Assembly: GCF_000003815.2 (NCBI RefSeq)
Contig: NC_049997.1
Coordinates: 8,250,676-8,314,675 of the forward strand
From: Branchiostoma floridae
Lineage: Eukaryota; Chordata; Leptocardii; Amphioxiformes; Branchiostomatidae
Reading direction: 5' to 3'
DNA: 64,000 nucleotides
Positions 48,401-59,209 of this stretch are shown here, in pieces; position 1 is the first letter of the stretch, and the number at the start of each line of letters is the position of its first letter. The notes beneath the pieces are model-generated. The model was not told where the DNA came from. It ran no database searches and saw only the letters and a program-made list of their open reading frames with translations. Position numbers and translations under genes: made by a program.

Positions 48401-48650
48401 CCGGCTCTTCTGACACGCCACCTGCGCTACAAATTACGTCCATCTTCCAGCCGAGGAACTTCAGGTCAGGTTTTCTGCACACATGTTCGCTACTTCCAGA
48501 AATGCACCTCAACGACGATAGACTCAAGAATATTCCAGCCGTACGGCTGTTGCCAATCTTCGTTTCAAGTATGGCGCAAAAATCCAGAAGCGCTGCTGTC
48601 CTGCGCACCTGCGCCGAGAACTGCCGGCATCCAAACCATGACGTCATCAT
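45416..48650 (-). CDS. FIGLA-like bHLH transcription factor
   Basis: Four coding exons on the minus strand: 48650-47511, 47125-46817, 46100-46038 and 45625-45416, all introns in phase 0 with consensus sites (GCAAAG|GTATAC, TTAACAG|AG, CTACAG|GTGAGT, CTACAG|GT, ACAGAG|GTACGT, TTCCCAG|GA), giving 573 residues. Residues 381-439 are a bHLH domain: basic region [16 protein letters not shown], helix [10 protein letters not shown], loop [12 protein letters not shown], helix 2 ending YIRTLQYVL. The N-A-[KR]-E-R, N-L-N-x-G-F-A-x-L and RKPSKVD pattern matches FIGLA, the vertebrate oocyte factor controlling zona pellucida genes, better than ASCL or PTF1A. The 380-residue Pro/Ser-rich N-terminus is much longer than vertebrate FIGLA (about 220 residues in all). 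The exon 1/2 junction falls exactly at the start of the basic region. The first ATG is tandem (ATGATG). Exons 3 and 4 are less certain than exons 1 and 2. Confidence 0.8.
46573..46720. mobile_element. Tc1/mariner-like MITE, copy 1
   Basis: Perfect terminal repeats ATCTCCAAGCAGATC and GATCTGCTTGGAGAT are flanked by TA on each side (46571-46572 and 46721-46722), a Tc1/mariner-type target duplication. The interior includes a 22-bp direct duplication (a CCACGGTGGCGTAATATAG unit). It lies in intron 2 of the FIGLA-like gene. A second copy is at 61191-61299. Confidence 0.85.
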
Positions 48651-49425
48651 GTCGAACACCTGCACCGCTATATGATGTAATTACGTCATTAATCTAATTA
48701 TGATACGCCTGTAGCTTTTCGCGTGGCGCTCTTTATCATAAACATTACCATATTGCCTGCTTGCTTGGATGAATCTTCTTCTTTTATCCCTATCCCGAGC
48801 GTATTTCCTATTTATTTGTGATGACCTTTAAGATATGGTTCTGTACCGCAACATACATATTTTTATGGTACTTTATATGATGTAAGTTTATTGAGGCTGA
48901 CCAAAATGCAATCATGATGGTCATTAAGTTTACTGTATACATATATGGTTCTCCTGTCGATTCGACAGATGAGCAGGTAGACAGGCATGTACCTGTTTTG
49001 CCTGACCTGCACATGACTTTTTTTTAATGGTGAAGGAGGGGTGTGCAATTCCTTCTCCACCCTCTCGTCTACTGGAGCACTAAGTCTCACAGGGACAGAA
49101 CTGTATGACACGTGTGAGACGGCTTACTGTACTGCTAAGTTTACTGTAGGACCTTTGAAGCACTATTGAATCTTAATCATTTCTTTTATGTAAGAAAAAG
49201 TACAGTGTTGTCTCTAGAGTTGTAGCTACTTTTTGTCATGAGAGGAGTCTGGTGGAGGCCATTGTTTACGTGTGTCGGAATGGACACGACCGGTACCGTG
49301 TTGTTTACACGGTGTTGCGTGGCAGGGTACACCCCGCTACTGTTTCCCTGGTCAGATAACAGAGATTTGGATCACTGACACAGTCCCACAAACCACACCG
49401 TACAATGGGCGGGCAGGGCGCGGCA
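48651..49425. other. Promoter-side flank of the FIGLA-like gene
   Basis: A CAGGTG E-box (plus-strand 48657-48662) lies within 12 bases of the start codon, in a region of AT-rich and TGACGTAA-like words. No other gene was recognised before the satellite. Confidence 0.35.
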
Positions 49426-49429
49426 CGTG

Positions 49430-50960
49430 CCGCTGCTACATGACAGGAAAACAGACGACAAGAACGGGGCAGGGCCTCTATTTGTGAGAAAAACGGGCGA
49501 CAACTACGAAGCAAGACGACATAACGTTCTTTATAAGAAAAACAGACGACAAGAACGGAGCAGGGCCTCTATTTGTGAGAAAAACAGACGACTAGCTATA
49601 GTACGAAGCAAGGCCTCTTTTAGAAAAACAAATGACTAGAACGAAGTTAGGCCTCTATCTATGAGAAAAACAGACGACACTTAAAGTACGAATGGGGGCA
49701 TCTATTTGTGAGAATAACGGACGACATAACGCATTACTTGAGGAAAACATACGACCTTGGTCTCTGCGAGGAAAACAGATGACAAGAACGGAGAAGGGCC
49801 TCTATTTGTGAGAAAAACGTGCGACAAGTACGAAGAAAGACGACATAACGTATTACTTGAGGAAAACATACGTTCTTTATGAGAAAAACAGACGACAAGA
49901 ACGGAGCAGGGCCTCTATTTGTGAGGAAAAAGGACGACAAGTACGAAGCAAGACGACATAACGTATTACTTGACGTTCTTTATGAGAAAAACAGACGACA
50001 AGAACGGAGCAGGGCCTCTATTTGTGAGAAAACGGGCGACAAGTACGAAGCAAGACGACATAACGTATTACTTGACGTTCTTTATGAGAAAAACAGACGA
50101 CAAGAACGGAGCAGGGCCTCTATTTGTGAGGAAAAAGGACGACAAGTACGAAGCAAGACGACATAACTTATTACTTGATGAAAACATACGTTCTTTATGA
50201 GAAAAACAGACGACAAGAACGGAGCAGGGCCTCTATTTGTGAGGAAAAAGGACGACAAGTACGAAGCAAGACGACATAACGTATTACTTGACGTTCTTTA
50301 TGAGAAAAACAGACGACAAGAACGGAGCAGGGCCTCTATTTGTGAGAAAACGGGCGACAAGTACGAAGCAAGACGACATAACGTATTACTTGACGTTCTT
50401 TATGAGAAAAACAGACGACAAGAACGGAGCAGGGCCTCTATTTGTGAGGAAAAAGGACGACAAGTACGAAGCAAGACGACATAACTTATTACTTGATGAA
50501 AACATACGTTCTTTATGAGAAAAACAGACGACAAGAACGGAGCAGGGCCTCTATTTGTGAGGAAAAAGGACGACAAGTACGAAGCAAGACGACATAACGT
50601 ATTACTTGACGTTCTTTATGAGAAAAACAGACGACAAGAACGGAGCAGGGCCTCTATTTGTGAGAAAACGGGCGACAAGTACGAAGCAAGACGACATAAC
50701 GTATTACTTGACGTTCTTTATGAGAAAAACAGACGACAAGAACGGAGCAGGGCCTCTATTTGTGAGGAAAAAGGACGACAAGTACGAAGCAAGACGACAT
50801 AACGTATTACTTGACGTTCTTTATGAGAAAAACAGACGACAAGAACGGAGCAGGGCCTCTATTTGTGAGAAAACGGGCGACAAGTACACACAAGTCAAAT
50901 ATTGGTCTCTGTGACGGAAACAGACGACATAACGCATTACTTACTTACAAACAATGTTTC
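49430..50960. repeat. Satellite array with ~105-bp monomers and a 318-bp higher-order repeat
   Basis: A monomer reading GAGAAAAACAGACGACAAGA … GGGCCTCTATTTGTGAG … CGACAAGTACGAAGCAAGACG … ATTACTTGACGTTC repeats through the block. From about 49879 the array repeats as a 318-bp unit of three monomer variants, starting at 49879, 50197 and 50515, apparently without base differences between copies. The left edge (49430-49870) and right edge (about 50890-50960) hold diverged, shorter units. Each monomer is itself an internal duplication of a ~40-60 bp unit beginning GAGRAAAA. The open frames through it are by-products of the repeat. Confidence 0.92.
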
Positions 50961-50964
50961 TATC

Positions 50965-51600
50965 AGTGATGAAAACAGATGATAAGCGTAAACTACAAAA
51001 ATGGCGTCGTCGTTATATGCTACTGACTGAACTTGTCTTTCATAACTAACATAAGATTTGTTCAAGTAGGACTACACATGTAAAAGATAAGAAAAACACT
51101 AACTGATTCTGAAAAAAAAAGTTTTGATAAGAAGATTCGAAAAGAAGTAAAACTAATTGAAGAAAATCTTTTGCAAAATACACGTATTACATGACTCAAA
51201 GAGAAGACTTACTCCCTTTGAATTATAAATCGTTCTTGGACGTGCACAATGTATTTCTATTGAGTTAGTCCCAAGAATGCTTGCTGATACTTACTTAGTC
51301 TATCCAGTTCATACATGTACAGTTACACACTACATCTGATCCGTCCCAAACTAACATATTACACGGTGGCTGAACATGTGTAACTCCAGTCGACCCATTA
51401 GCCTTGTACCGGGAGAAACCATTGTGCAAGGGAGGAGGGGTACCTGAGGCAACCAGTCATGGCGCCAGAGAACGCGCTACAGGGCGCCACATGGAGAGGA
51501 ACAGGAGAAGAAAAGTCAATGACTTGTGACAAGGAGGATTCTACTGCTTCTTATGTTGCTTAAGATGGGCCTTTATGTCACCATCTCAAATGACGAATGC
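50965..51600. other. Intergenic, no supported gene
   Basis: AT-rich, no recognisable exon. Two GGCGCC palindromes sit about 30 bases apart near 51464-51488. Confidence 0.4.
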
Positions 51601-51606
51601 AGTCCC

Positions 51607-51842
51607 TAATACCCCTGTCACATCATCAACGATCTTTCGGCGTATCGACGGAAGATCGGCCATATTTAGGATCGACAGAGGGTTGCACGTATTTTTCACC
51701 TGAAAACCGTCCCTGTCACATATAAGCCATACTTTGTACCTTGTACAATTGTTGTGCAATACAGTCAGTATCATACGTCCTCGTAATTTAGAGCTCGCAG
51801 ACTCGTCGTCCGATCAATTTTCGCTACATGTGAGGGGGGTAT
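51607..51842. mobile_element. MITE-like element with ACCCCTGTCACAT termini
   Basis: ATACCCCTGTCACAT near 51609 is mirrored by ATGTGAGGGGGGTAT near 51829-51843. The interior contains a small hairpin (GATCTTTCGGCG/CGACGGAAGATC) and a further CCCTGTCACATATAA. Mismatched ends suggest an old non-autonomous DNA element. Confidence 0.5.
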
Positions 51843-52499
51843 AACAATTGCAACACGTCCGAGCCGGGGCCGACTCAGGATAACATCCCATACTCAAGGG
51901 ACTCCTCTGCAAAGAATGTACTGAAAATATTCACATCAATCAGTTACCAAATTTGATATCATCAAAATCTGAAAGGCAAGTATTTCCAAATATGAATAAA
52001 CGCGTGATAGAAACGGGAAGCTGGGACACTGTAAAGACTTTGCCTCCCAACGTCTGCTCTAACGTTACCTTAAAAAACCTTCTGTAGTATACACTTTTGT
52101 TCTACTCCGCTAGAGGCCGCTTCGTTTTGTCTGCACCAGGTGTTGCAGATGGCATGCATCATGGCAATTGATATTTTGTACCAACTACTTGTTAGATGTT
52201 TGGATAAAGTTACAATTGTTGCTGCGAAATGTATTGATTATCGTATTTCTGCACCTATACGGTATTTCGACGAGTTGCTAATGTTCGCAACAGCAGGACG
52301 CTTGTTTTCGTGAGTTTGTATGATGACGTCATTGTCAGACGACAGGGCCACATGTTTCAAGGCAAGAAAGTCGACATTTTCTGCGTCGTTAGCGTCAGCT
52401 TGTTAGGTATACGTCATATATGTCATCAGATTTAACGGTTTAGTATTGAAAGTCTATTTACAACTAAATATGTGAGGTACTTAAACTTGCATACACGTT
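51843..52499. other. Upstream region of the sulfotransferase gene
   Basis: No coding exon recognised. It ends at an assembly gap that may hide the 5'UTR or true first codons of the sulfotransferase. Confidence 0.35.
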
Positions 52500-52599
52500 N
52501 NNNNNNNNNNNNNNNNNNNNNNNNNNNNNNNNNNNNNNNNNNNNNNNNNNNNNNNNNNNNNNNNNNNNNNNNNNNNNNNNNNNNNNNNNNNNNNNNNNN
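52500..52599. other. Assembly gap (100 N)
   Basis: Placeholder gap directly before the first sulfotransferase exon. Confidence 0.95.
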
Positions 52600-52627
52600 G
52601 AGAAGATTGCTAACGTGTGGATTTGCC

Positions 52628-55600
52628 ATGGGCGTCTCTACTACACTGTTGTTATTCACAGTTCACCAATCGTATGTGCAAAACGTGTCCTACGCGAACT
52701 CCTGGCGACAAAACGACAGATTTCTAGCCAACCTGCCTACAAACAACACCTTTAGGTGAGACAATTCTTCTTGTATTGACAATGACATATATTGCATATC
52801 CATACCCAACGTTAATATGGATGCCTGCAGGCCGATTTGAGCTTCTCATGAATAAACAAAGGTTCAAACTAACAAAACAGGAGGTAAATGCATTCAGTTA
52901 GATAACTTGATATAAGTAGACGTGCAGAAAGAAATCTTAACCTGAATAGTCTCTTGAGAACATACAATGTGGCCTGCCTGTATGTAAAATCTATAATCAA
53001 AATGTTATAGTTATTCATGTGTTTGTCTTTCTTCAAACCGCTTTTTGTACTGAAATAACGCAGGATAAAGTTTGTTTGTTAATTTGTTAACACCATTTAC
53101 ATGTATCCACCCATAGTTTTGAGTTTGTTGTTTTTGTACACATCGTGAACGGAATGCACAATCCAAACATGGTAGTAGAAGGGGCATTGACCTTAAAGTA
53201 TCTCGTGACGTCACGTAGTAGTTACCCTCAGAGGACACTAGGGTTAAAAATCGCGAACTGCCGTGAAAAGGCAATTTTCTGTTATTTTGTAATCTTCTTC
53301 GCATGCACTCTAATATCACTTTTCTTCTTAAGGAGAAAAGACGAGGAGACTTTTTCAACTACTTGTGTCCCACAGAAGAAATTCGTCTTTATAAGGACAC
53401 ACAAGACAGGCAGTACCACAACAATCAACATCTTCCAGCGTTACGCCATTTACAACAAACTGAAGGTACTGATGCCTGTGGGACCAGGAATACTCAGTTG
53501 GCCGTTCCCCCCAGAAGAAAATGAGTACGTCCACACGCCGGACGAAAAATACGACGCACTTGTGCATCATTTTGTGTACAACAAGACGTGGCTACAGAGC
53601 AAGTTTCCTCCGGAGACAAAGTATATATGTAAGTGATGATACACAACATGTTGCAGGTTTTCTGGGGTATAAGAATTCCTCAATATGCCATATTTGATAA
53701 GCAACTCAAATATGGCATCTCAAAAAGAGCATTACGTGAGGTGGCTGAGCTTGAAATGAGTTTCTCGTACGTTTTACTTGGAGAGGAAAAGAAAGACGCT
53801 GCTGTTCTTATCGCAATATAAGTATTTATGAATGCACGTGAATGCAGTAGAAGCCAGTGAATTGCAAGGTGGATAACTGCACACTTCTGTTAATCGCACG
53901 GAACCCCAAAGTCCCGCAGTGATGCGTTCCAGATGAATTACTTCGCTTTGTTGCACCATCCGGATAATTGCACAAAACGTGTTGGCAAATCAAGAGTGTA
54001 ATTAAACGTATTTTCTTTAACATATTGATGACGCATCATATCATTCTTTTCCAGCTATAATAAGACAACCATTCAGTCATCTCAAGTCTCAGATTAATTA
54101 CTTCCACCTCCCAAAGGCCCTTGGCATACAGCATACTAAGAATCCAGTGAAAAAGTTCCTGAAGGACCCCTGGCGGTACAGGAACGGGTCTGAGACATTC
54201 TTCCCTCACGTGAACATCACGTGGGACGGGACCAGGAACCCCATGACCTTTGATATGGGGTGGCCGGCCGAGAGGGCAGATGATGAAGTAAGTGATCATG
54301 AATAACTTGTAACAAAAATACAGAGATGCAATTTCGTAACTCACCGTCTAATTAGAAAACTTATCAGGAGAAAGAGGTAGTTAAGAACACCGAAAGACAT
54401 ACTAGTAGAACATGTGCCGAATTCGAAGTGCAACATGGTGTCAGAAGTGGGATGCGATCAAGGTCCTTCATTGGAGTTGTATGTTAACCTTACAAACAAA
54501 TTCTAGGTCACAGCATCATACGAGTGCTTTTCCTACTTGTCTTGTAACGAGCTTTTCCGTGTGTTTTTTTTTGCGAACCAGGAGGAAGCTCGCAAGTACA
54601 TCAGTCAGTTAGACGCTGACTTCACTCTCGTGATGATCCTAGAACATTTGGACGAATCTGTCGTTCTTCTGAGGCGTTTGATGTGCTGGGAACTCCGAGA
54701 CGTTTTGTTTTACTCTAAGAGTAAAAACTCGCGCCCTTACTTGTACAAGACGTACATGGCATCAGCAACAGAATTGGAGAACCACCGTAGCTGGAGCGCC
54801 GTGGATTATTTGCTGTACAACACGTTCAACAACTCACTATGGCGAAAAATCAACGCCCAGGTAACCGAAATACAAGAATACGCCAAATAGAAATTACTCA
54901 AACAACTGAATGTAATCAATAATCTTTAGTAATTTTAGAAACGGTCAGACGTTTCAGATGCCATCCGTTATCTTCGTTAGTGTCACTGTCACTGTACTGA
55001 CGAAAGATAACGGTTGCTTGAGCACTTATTAATTGCTATATTGTTACCTGGATGTCTAACCTTTATCGACGTAGGTTTAAATAATGTTTTTGGTACTTTT
55101 ATAAGCTTGCAAAATTGTGGTCTATTGTTTTTGGATTATAAGTGGTTGGACATCGGACAAAATTTATCCAGTTTAGAAAACACACGAGTTAGAGATATTA
55201 CAAACGAAATTTATGACAAAACAAAACTGTAATCTTGCTCTTTCCTATGGCCTGCCAACCTCTAGCAACTTACGAATAAGAGTCAATGTGCTTTTCCGAT
55301 TTGTATATTCTGAAAACTTACTTTTTCACCATACAGGGTCCAGATTTTTATGACGAGTTGAAATATTTCAAATACATCAAGAATGACGTCAGTGAATTTT
55401 GCATGAGGACAATGAAAGGTCAAAGTGAAGGCAAACAAACAAAGGTCATAACCGCATCCAAATGGAATTCTGAATTTGAAGTGGACAAGGATTACTGCTG
55501 GAAAATAACAAGAGCAAAGGTATGTACTAAATAGATATTTGTAACTTTATTTGCATTTGCATGGAATTAATCAAAGGCTGTTTATAATATTATTGGAAAA

Positions 55601-55975
55601 TGAATCAAAACAACTGCGGTTCGAAACAAAACCGCTAGATCTTTGATCTTGTTTTTTTTTTAAACTGATACGGAAAACAAAAGTTGCAAACTTGAAGAAG
55701 CACTTTCTTACAAGAAACAGGTTTATTTAAGGATGTATTTACTTACCGCTTGGTTCTTATGTTTTGATTTACAGGCATATGACCTTGACTTGGAGATAAG
55801 AGGACGAGGGTATACCAAAGAAGAGATGAGATTTAGCGTTATGACTCTAACATTTAACTACAGGCTTTTACACTTGGGACTGCCAACATTTAAAAATATA
55901 GGGGAGGCCAGTGCCGCTGGTATTAAGGGTTCATTATTTAGAAAACGAGAACGCCATAATACAGCGCTTGGTTAA
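52628..55975 (+). CDS. Galactose-3-O-sulfotransferase (GAL3ST family)
   Basis: Six coding exons, phases consistent: 52628-52755, 53333-53628, 54055-54287, 54582-54860, 55337-55519 and 55775-55975, giving 439 residues from the chosen ATG; human GAL3ST1 is 423. The N-terminus is a short hydrophobic stretch (STTLLLFTV) in the position of a type II Golgi anchor. Residues 60-72 (FVFIRTHKTGSTT, Lys67) are the 5'-phosphosulfate-binding loop for PAPS. IIRQPFSHLKSQINYF (Arg145, Ser153) is the 3'-phosphate-binding motif. The family transfers sulfate to O-3 of galactose in glycolipids (sulfatide) or glycans in the Golgi lumen. The ATG at 52628 has a perfect GCCATGG context, but the frame is open upstream (RRLLTCGFA) into the gap and would give a more typical membrane anchor, so the start is uncertain. 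AATAAA at 56067-56072 is a likely polyadenylation signal. Confidence 0.92.
54966..55014. repeat. Hairpin-forming inverted repeat in intron 4
   Basis: CCGTTATCTTCGTTAGT at 54966 pairs with ACTGACGAAAGATAACGG ending near 55014, with a loop of repeated GTCACT. Confidence 0.6.
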
Positions 55976-56089
55976 CACATATTAAGTCATACCACGGTTC
56001 TTATCATGGCGTGCGGATAGTTTAGAATTTTCAAGATGTATTTTGATGTGCATCACATCTTTGCTCAATAAAATAACTTAATTTTGTCT

Positions 56090-56215
56090 TTATATGAATG
56101 CATGGACGGCGTTTTAGGCCCCAACATCTCCAACCATGACCCGCTAGGACCTAATGAGAAGGCCGTGGCCTGGCTGCAGTACTGGCACGGAACGATAGGA
56201 TGATGATGTGGCTCA
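56090..56215 (+). mobile_element. Non-LTR retroelement 3' end (copy related to 36.1 kb)
   Basis: The plus strand reads NEKAVAWLQYWHGTIG then a stop, followed by GATGATGATG. The same segment occurs in reverse at about 36090-36170. A short coding end plus a simple-repeat tail is typical of 3' ends of non-LTR elements. It lies just after the sulfotransferase polyadenylation signal. Confidence 0.55.
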
Positions 56216-56479
56216 TAGCTATACGAGTATCGCATATTGTGATGATTGCTTTCGTGTTGTTGCAACATATTTTGCCATGCATGTACAGCTGTCGATCAGT
56301 GAAATTGGTTCTATAATAAAGTGCCTCAACAAATGATAGAAAAAAATTCCACTCATTAGGATGTGCTTATTTCATTATTCTTTTCTTCACTAATTTTGTA
56401 CTTATGATTTTCTGTTATCACATATCTTTTATCAATATATGCAGTCGATTATTCTGGTATTCTGTGAATATTAGACACC

Positions 56480-56600
56480 TAGGACTAAAGAACTGCCCAA
56501 GGCTATGGAGGATAGGGAAGGATGGAGGAAGAGAGTCATGGCCATCCGTGCAACCAGCACGCCTGGATAGGATAGGATAGGACATTAATTGTAAGGCTAG
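56480..56600 (+). mobile_element. LINE 3'-end fragment with GATAG tail
   Basis: The plus strand encodes AMEDREGWRKRVMAIRATST-PG followed by a stop (56502-56570), the typical last residues of an endonuclease/reverse-transcriptase polyprotein. It is followed directly by a (GATAG)n microsatellite tail. The rest of the element is missing. Confidence 0.75.
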
Positions 56601-57880
56601 ATCGGCTGCCTACTTGTTACAAAGATTCATACAAGATAGATGAAAGAAATAAACGAAAGAAGCTCACGTAATGTGGCTCAGACAAACATTATGGAGATAT
56701 CCCCACTACGTTTGTTGCTTTGAGATCGTTTTGTTCGAATTCTGTTTCAATAGGAACTTGAGGACCGAAATATATATTTAGCTACGTTGTTTTCGCATTT
56801 CTTTAAGTGACGCTTGTACATACATTGTAAATGTCATAAAACTGCTATTGTATAATAGATAACCCAATTCATTCTACGTGGTTCACCCCGTGATATAAAG
56901 AGGCTATGTATTTGGCATCAACGGCTTATGTCAATATATTCTATGCAAGCTTCGGCGAGAGTCCGCTTTCTATTGAAGTCAATCTTTCCCATAAAAGGGA
57001 TAACGTTTACCGATGACTAGTCAGAATCGAGATTGATACATGTGGTTCTATGTACATCATTAGAAGAGAAGCAAATTAATACTTTGATACACACCGCTTA
57101 CACTGTAAACAACGGGATTTAAACGCCTGAATGGATCATAATCGTTTCAATGTATCAATTCGTCCGTCTATTTCAGGATACGCCTAGGAATAATTGGCAT
57201 TTGGGATCAAGAAAAGGTGGTCTTTACTTGAGGGACTCTAGAATGCAGAAAGAAGCTCAAATATTTTCCGAGCGCTAACCTAACACACAAAAAAGAGGAA
57301 AGTCAAATATAGTTTCTTGCCCTTTTGCAAATCGCTATTCAATAGGACGGAGAGTAGCAAATATTTGAAGTGATTTTGGGTGGCAAACGCGTCAACGTAA
57401 AGAACAAAACAAACAGGTACTTCAACACGACCGTTAGGTAACGACTGTATCAGGATTTCCAGCGTTTGATAGAAGATGTAAAATAATGGAAAATTTACAA
57501 AAATTATGCGAAATTGATAAAGGAATGATTATAAACTTTTGATACCTTTTAATCTTCAGTGGGTTGCCCTCTAGATCTCCCCAATGTTGTACAATTTTGT
57601 TTGCCCAAAATTCATCAGACTACCAGTAATACTTTTCTCGATTAAATAGTTTGAAATATTAATGGTAACGACAGGAATCACAACATCAACTATTGTCTTA
57701 TTTGACTAATGAAAATGTACCTTATTACTTCTTTATCTCTTTTCTTTTTATCACCTTTAATTTGCTTTCAGACAGACAAGGACAATGTGGCACTGCACAC
57801 AAGTTTAGTAACTTACTAGCTGTACCACAAAGTACAGAGGGAAGGTAAAGGTAGTATTTTACCTCCCCGACCGAAGTCAG
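56600..57880. other. Intergenic, no supported gene
   Basis: AT-rich sequence with no recognisable exon, RNA gene or structured repeat. Confidence 0.4.
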
Positions 57881-57889
57881 GTAGTACAG

Positions 57890-58035
57890 GTACCCATTTT
57901 TATTCCTCCGTGAAGTGAGGAAGGTCTTGTTAAGTGCCATTTCCCAAGGGCACAACGTCGGGGCACCGTCAGTATCGAATTAGCGACCTCTAGATTCCGA
58001 GTCCAACACTCTACCAGTTACCGCACACACGGCGC
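57890..58035 (-). repeat. tRNA-derived SINE (copy 2)
   Basis: On the minus strand it reads GTAACTGGTAGAGTGTTGGA…, a box-A-bearing tRNA-like head, with a degenerate box B (TAATTCGATAC), then CCCCGACGTTGTGCCCTTGG and GGCACTTAACAAGACCTTCC. The tRNA-like head and body match the 15.9-kb copy in the body region. The anticodon stem is degenerate and no intact acceptor stem is seen, so it is not a functional tRNA gene. Confidence 0.7.
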
Positions 58036-58147
58036 TTTCTTCGTGAAAACATTCTCTTCTTTCTTGTTTTCGTCCCGACTTAAGATTTTCCGCGTATCTA
58101 GCCAGAGTTGAGCTGTACGCAGGTAGTGTACGCAGACGCATTATAGT

Positions 58148-58389
58148 TGTTCAAGACGGCGACGCGCTACGCTCTCACTGCGACCTAAATAGGATATGTG
58201 TAGCCTTCGCTTTCTGACTGGGTAAATCATACAAAACGTCAACGTGTGACTGAGAAGACAACAAAACACACAAAGAGTAAAAACATTCTTTTCTTTTCTA
58301 TACAATTCGTTGAGCGATCTGTCAAATTTTGGGTCGTAGATAGAGAGCTAGAGCGCGGCGTGCATGTGAGCGCCGTCCTAGTGGAAGAT
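58148..58389 (-). mobile_element. MITE family 2, copy 1
   Basis: About 240 bp matching 61344-61584 in the opposite orientation. Shared blocks include GCGACCTAAATAGGATATGTG, GACAACAAAACACACAAAG and ATTCGTTGAGCGAT. One end reads CGCCGTCCTAGTGGAAG. The other end is degraded. Confidence 0.75.
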
Positions 58390-59090
58390 TGCGTCATGTA
58401 ATATTGACACATTGCCGCGTCATTGGCAGCCGCCAGGTCATTTTACAAAATAACAAAACAGTAATGTAAGTTTGCTTTTTTTTGAGGAGCAAGGCAGGCT
58501 TGTGACATGGTTAGTCCACATTCCCTTTGTGTTAATGGTGGGGAAATTTCTCACTTCAATAGTTCTGTTTGTCTGCTGTCTCTAATGCTTGGTGAAGGGA
58601 AAACTATGCAACCCGTTGCTTAGCAACTGTCATCGGGTTGCCTTTATCTGTGTGTTCATCACAGTGACTATTGACTGACTGAATCGACCCTAATAAAATG
58701 TTGACTGTGGTACTACGTCACGTAAGAAGGAATCCCTATATATACAATAATGACGATGTTTTGTGCCTAGATACAAAGACGTGAACCGTATATAGAGAAG
58801 GTGTGGCATATTATCATTTTTTATTCTTAATGTCAACTATTACAAACATATTGAATTGTTGTTAATTTTTCAAAACAGATTTTACTCGTGTTTAATTTGT
58901 CTCAAAATGTTGATAAAATAGATATAATATTTTGAGTCATAACAGCGACATATCCAAACGGTCGTCATGGCCGAGAAAGGTAAAACTGTTTTGACGATTT
59001 AAAAACAGAAGCCTGTATCGTCGTTGCTTTCAAATTTGATTTGTGTTGGCTATAATAAGAATATCATGCAAACGTACAAACAGGATTTTT
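58390..59090. other. Intergenic, no firmly supported gene
   Basis: ATGGCCGAGAAAGGTAAAA at 58967 has a start codon in good context followed by a possible GT donor after five codons. It could be a tiny first coding exon, but no partner exon was found. Confidence 0.25.
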
Positions 59091-59205
59091 AAAAAGACAA
59101 CAAAACACACAAAGCCGAAAGAGAACAATTTTTTATCGATGAAATTCGTTAAGCGCCGGCTAACCACTCGGTCGCAACGACGCCGCAAACGTGCCGCAAC
59201 TTCCG
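59085..59205. mobile_element. MITE family 2, degenerate partial copy
   Basis: AAAGACAACAAAACACACAAAG and GAAATTCGTTAAGCG match the 58.2-kb copy in the same orientation, with the terminal regions lost or diverged. Confidence 0.5.
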
Positions 59206-59209
59206 CCTT

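Noticed and set aside
49879-50802. Three identical 95-codon open frames starting with MRKTDD
   Set aside because: They coincide exactly with the 318-bp satellite unit, have no splice or start support, and exist only because the monomer happens to be open in that frame.
49430-50960. CRISPR-like repeat array
   Set aside because: There are no constant repeats separated by unique spacers; the whole unit repeats, and the surrounding genes are animal genes with introns.
57890-58035. tRNA gene
   Set aside because: Box-A-like sequence is present on the minus strand, but box B is degenerate, no acceptor stem pairs, and the body matches a second SINE copy.
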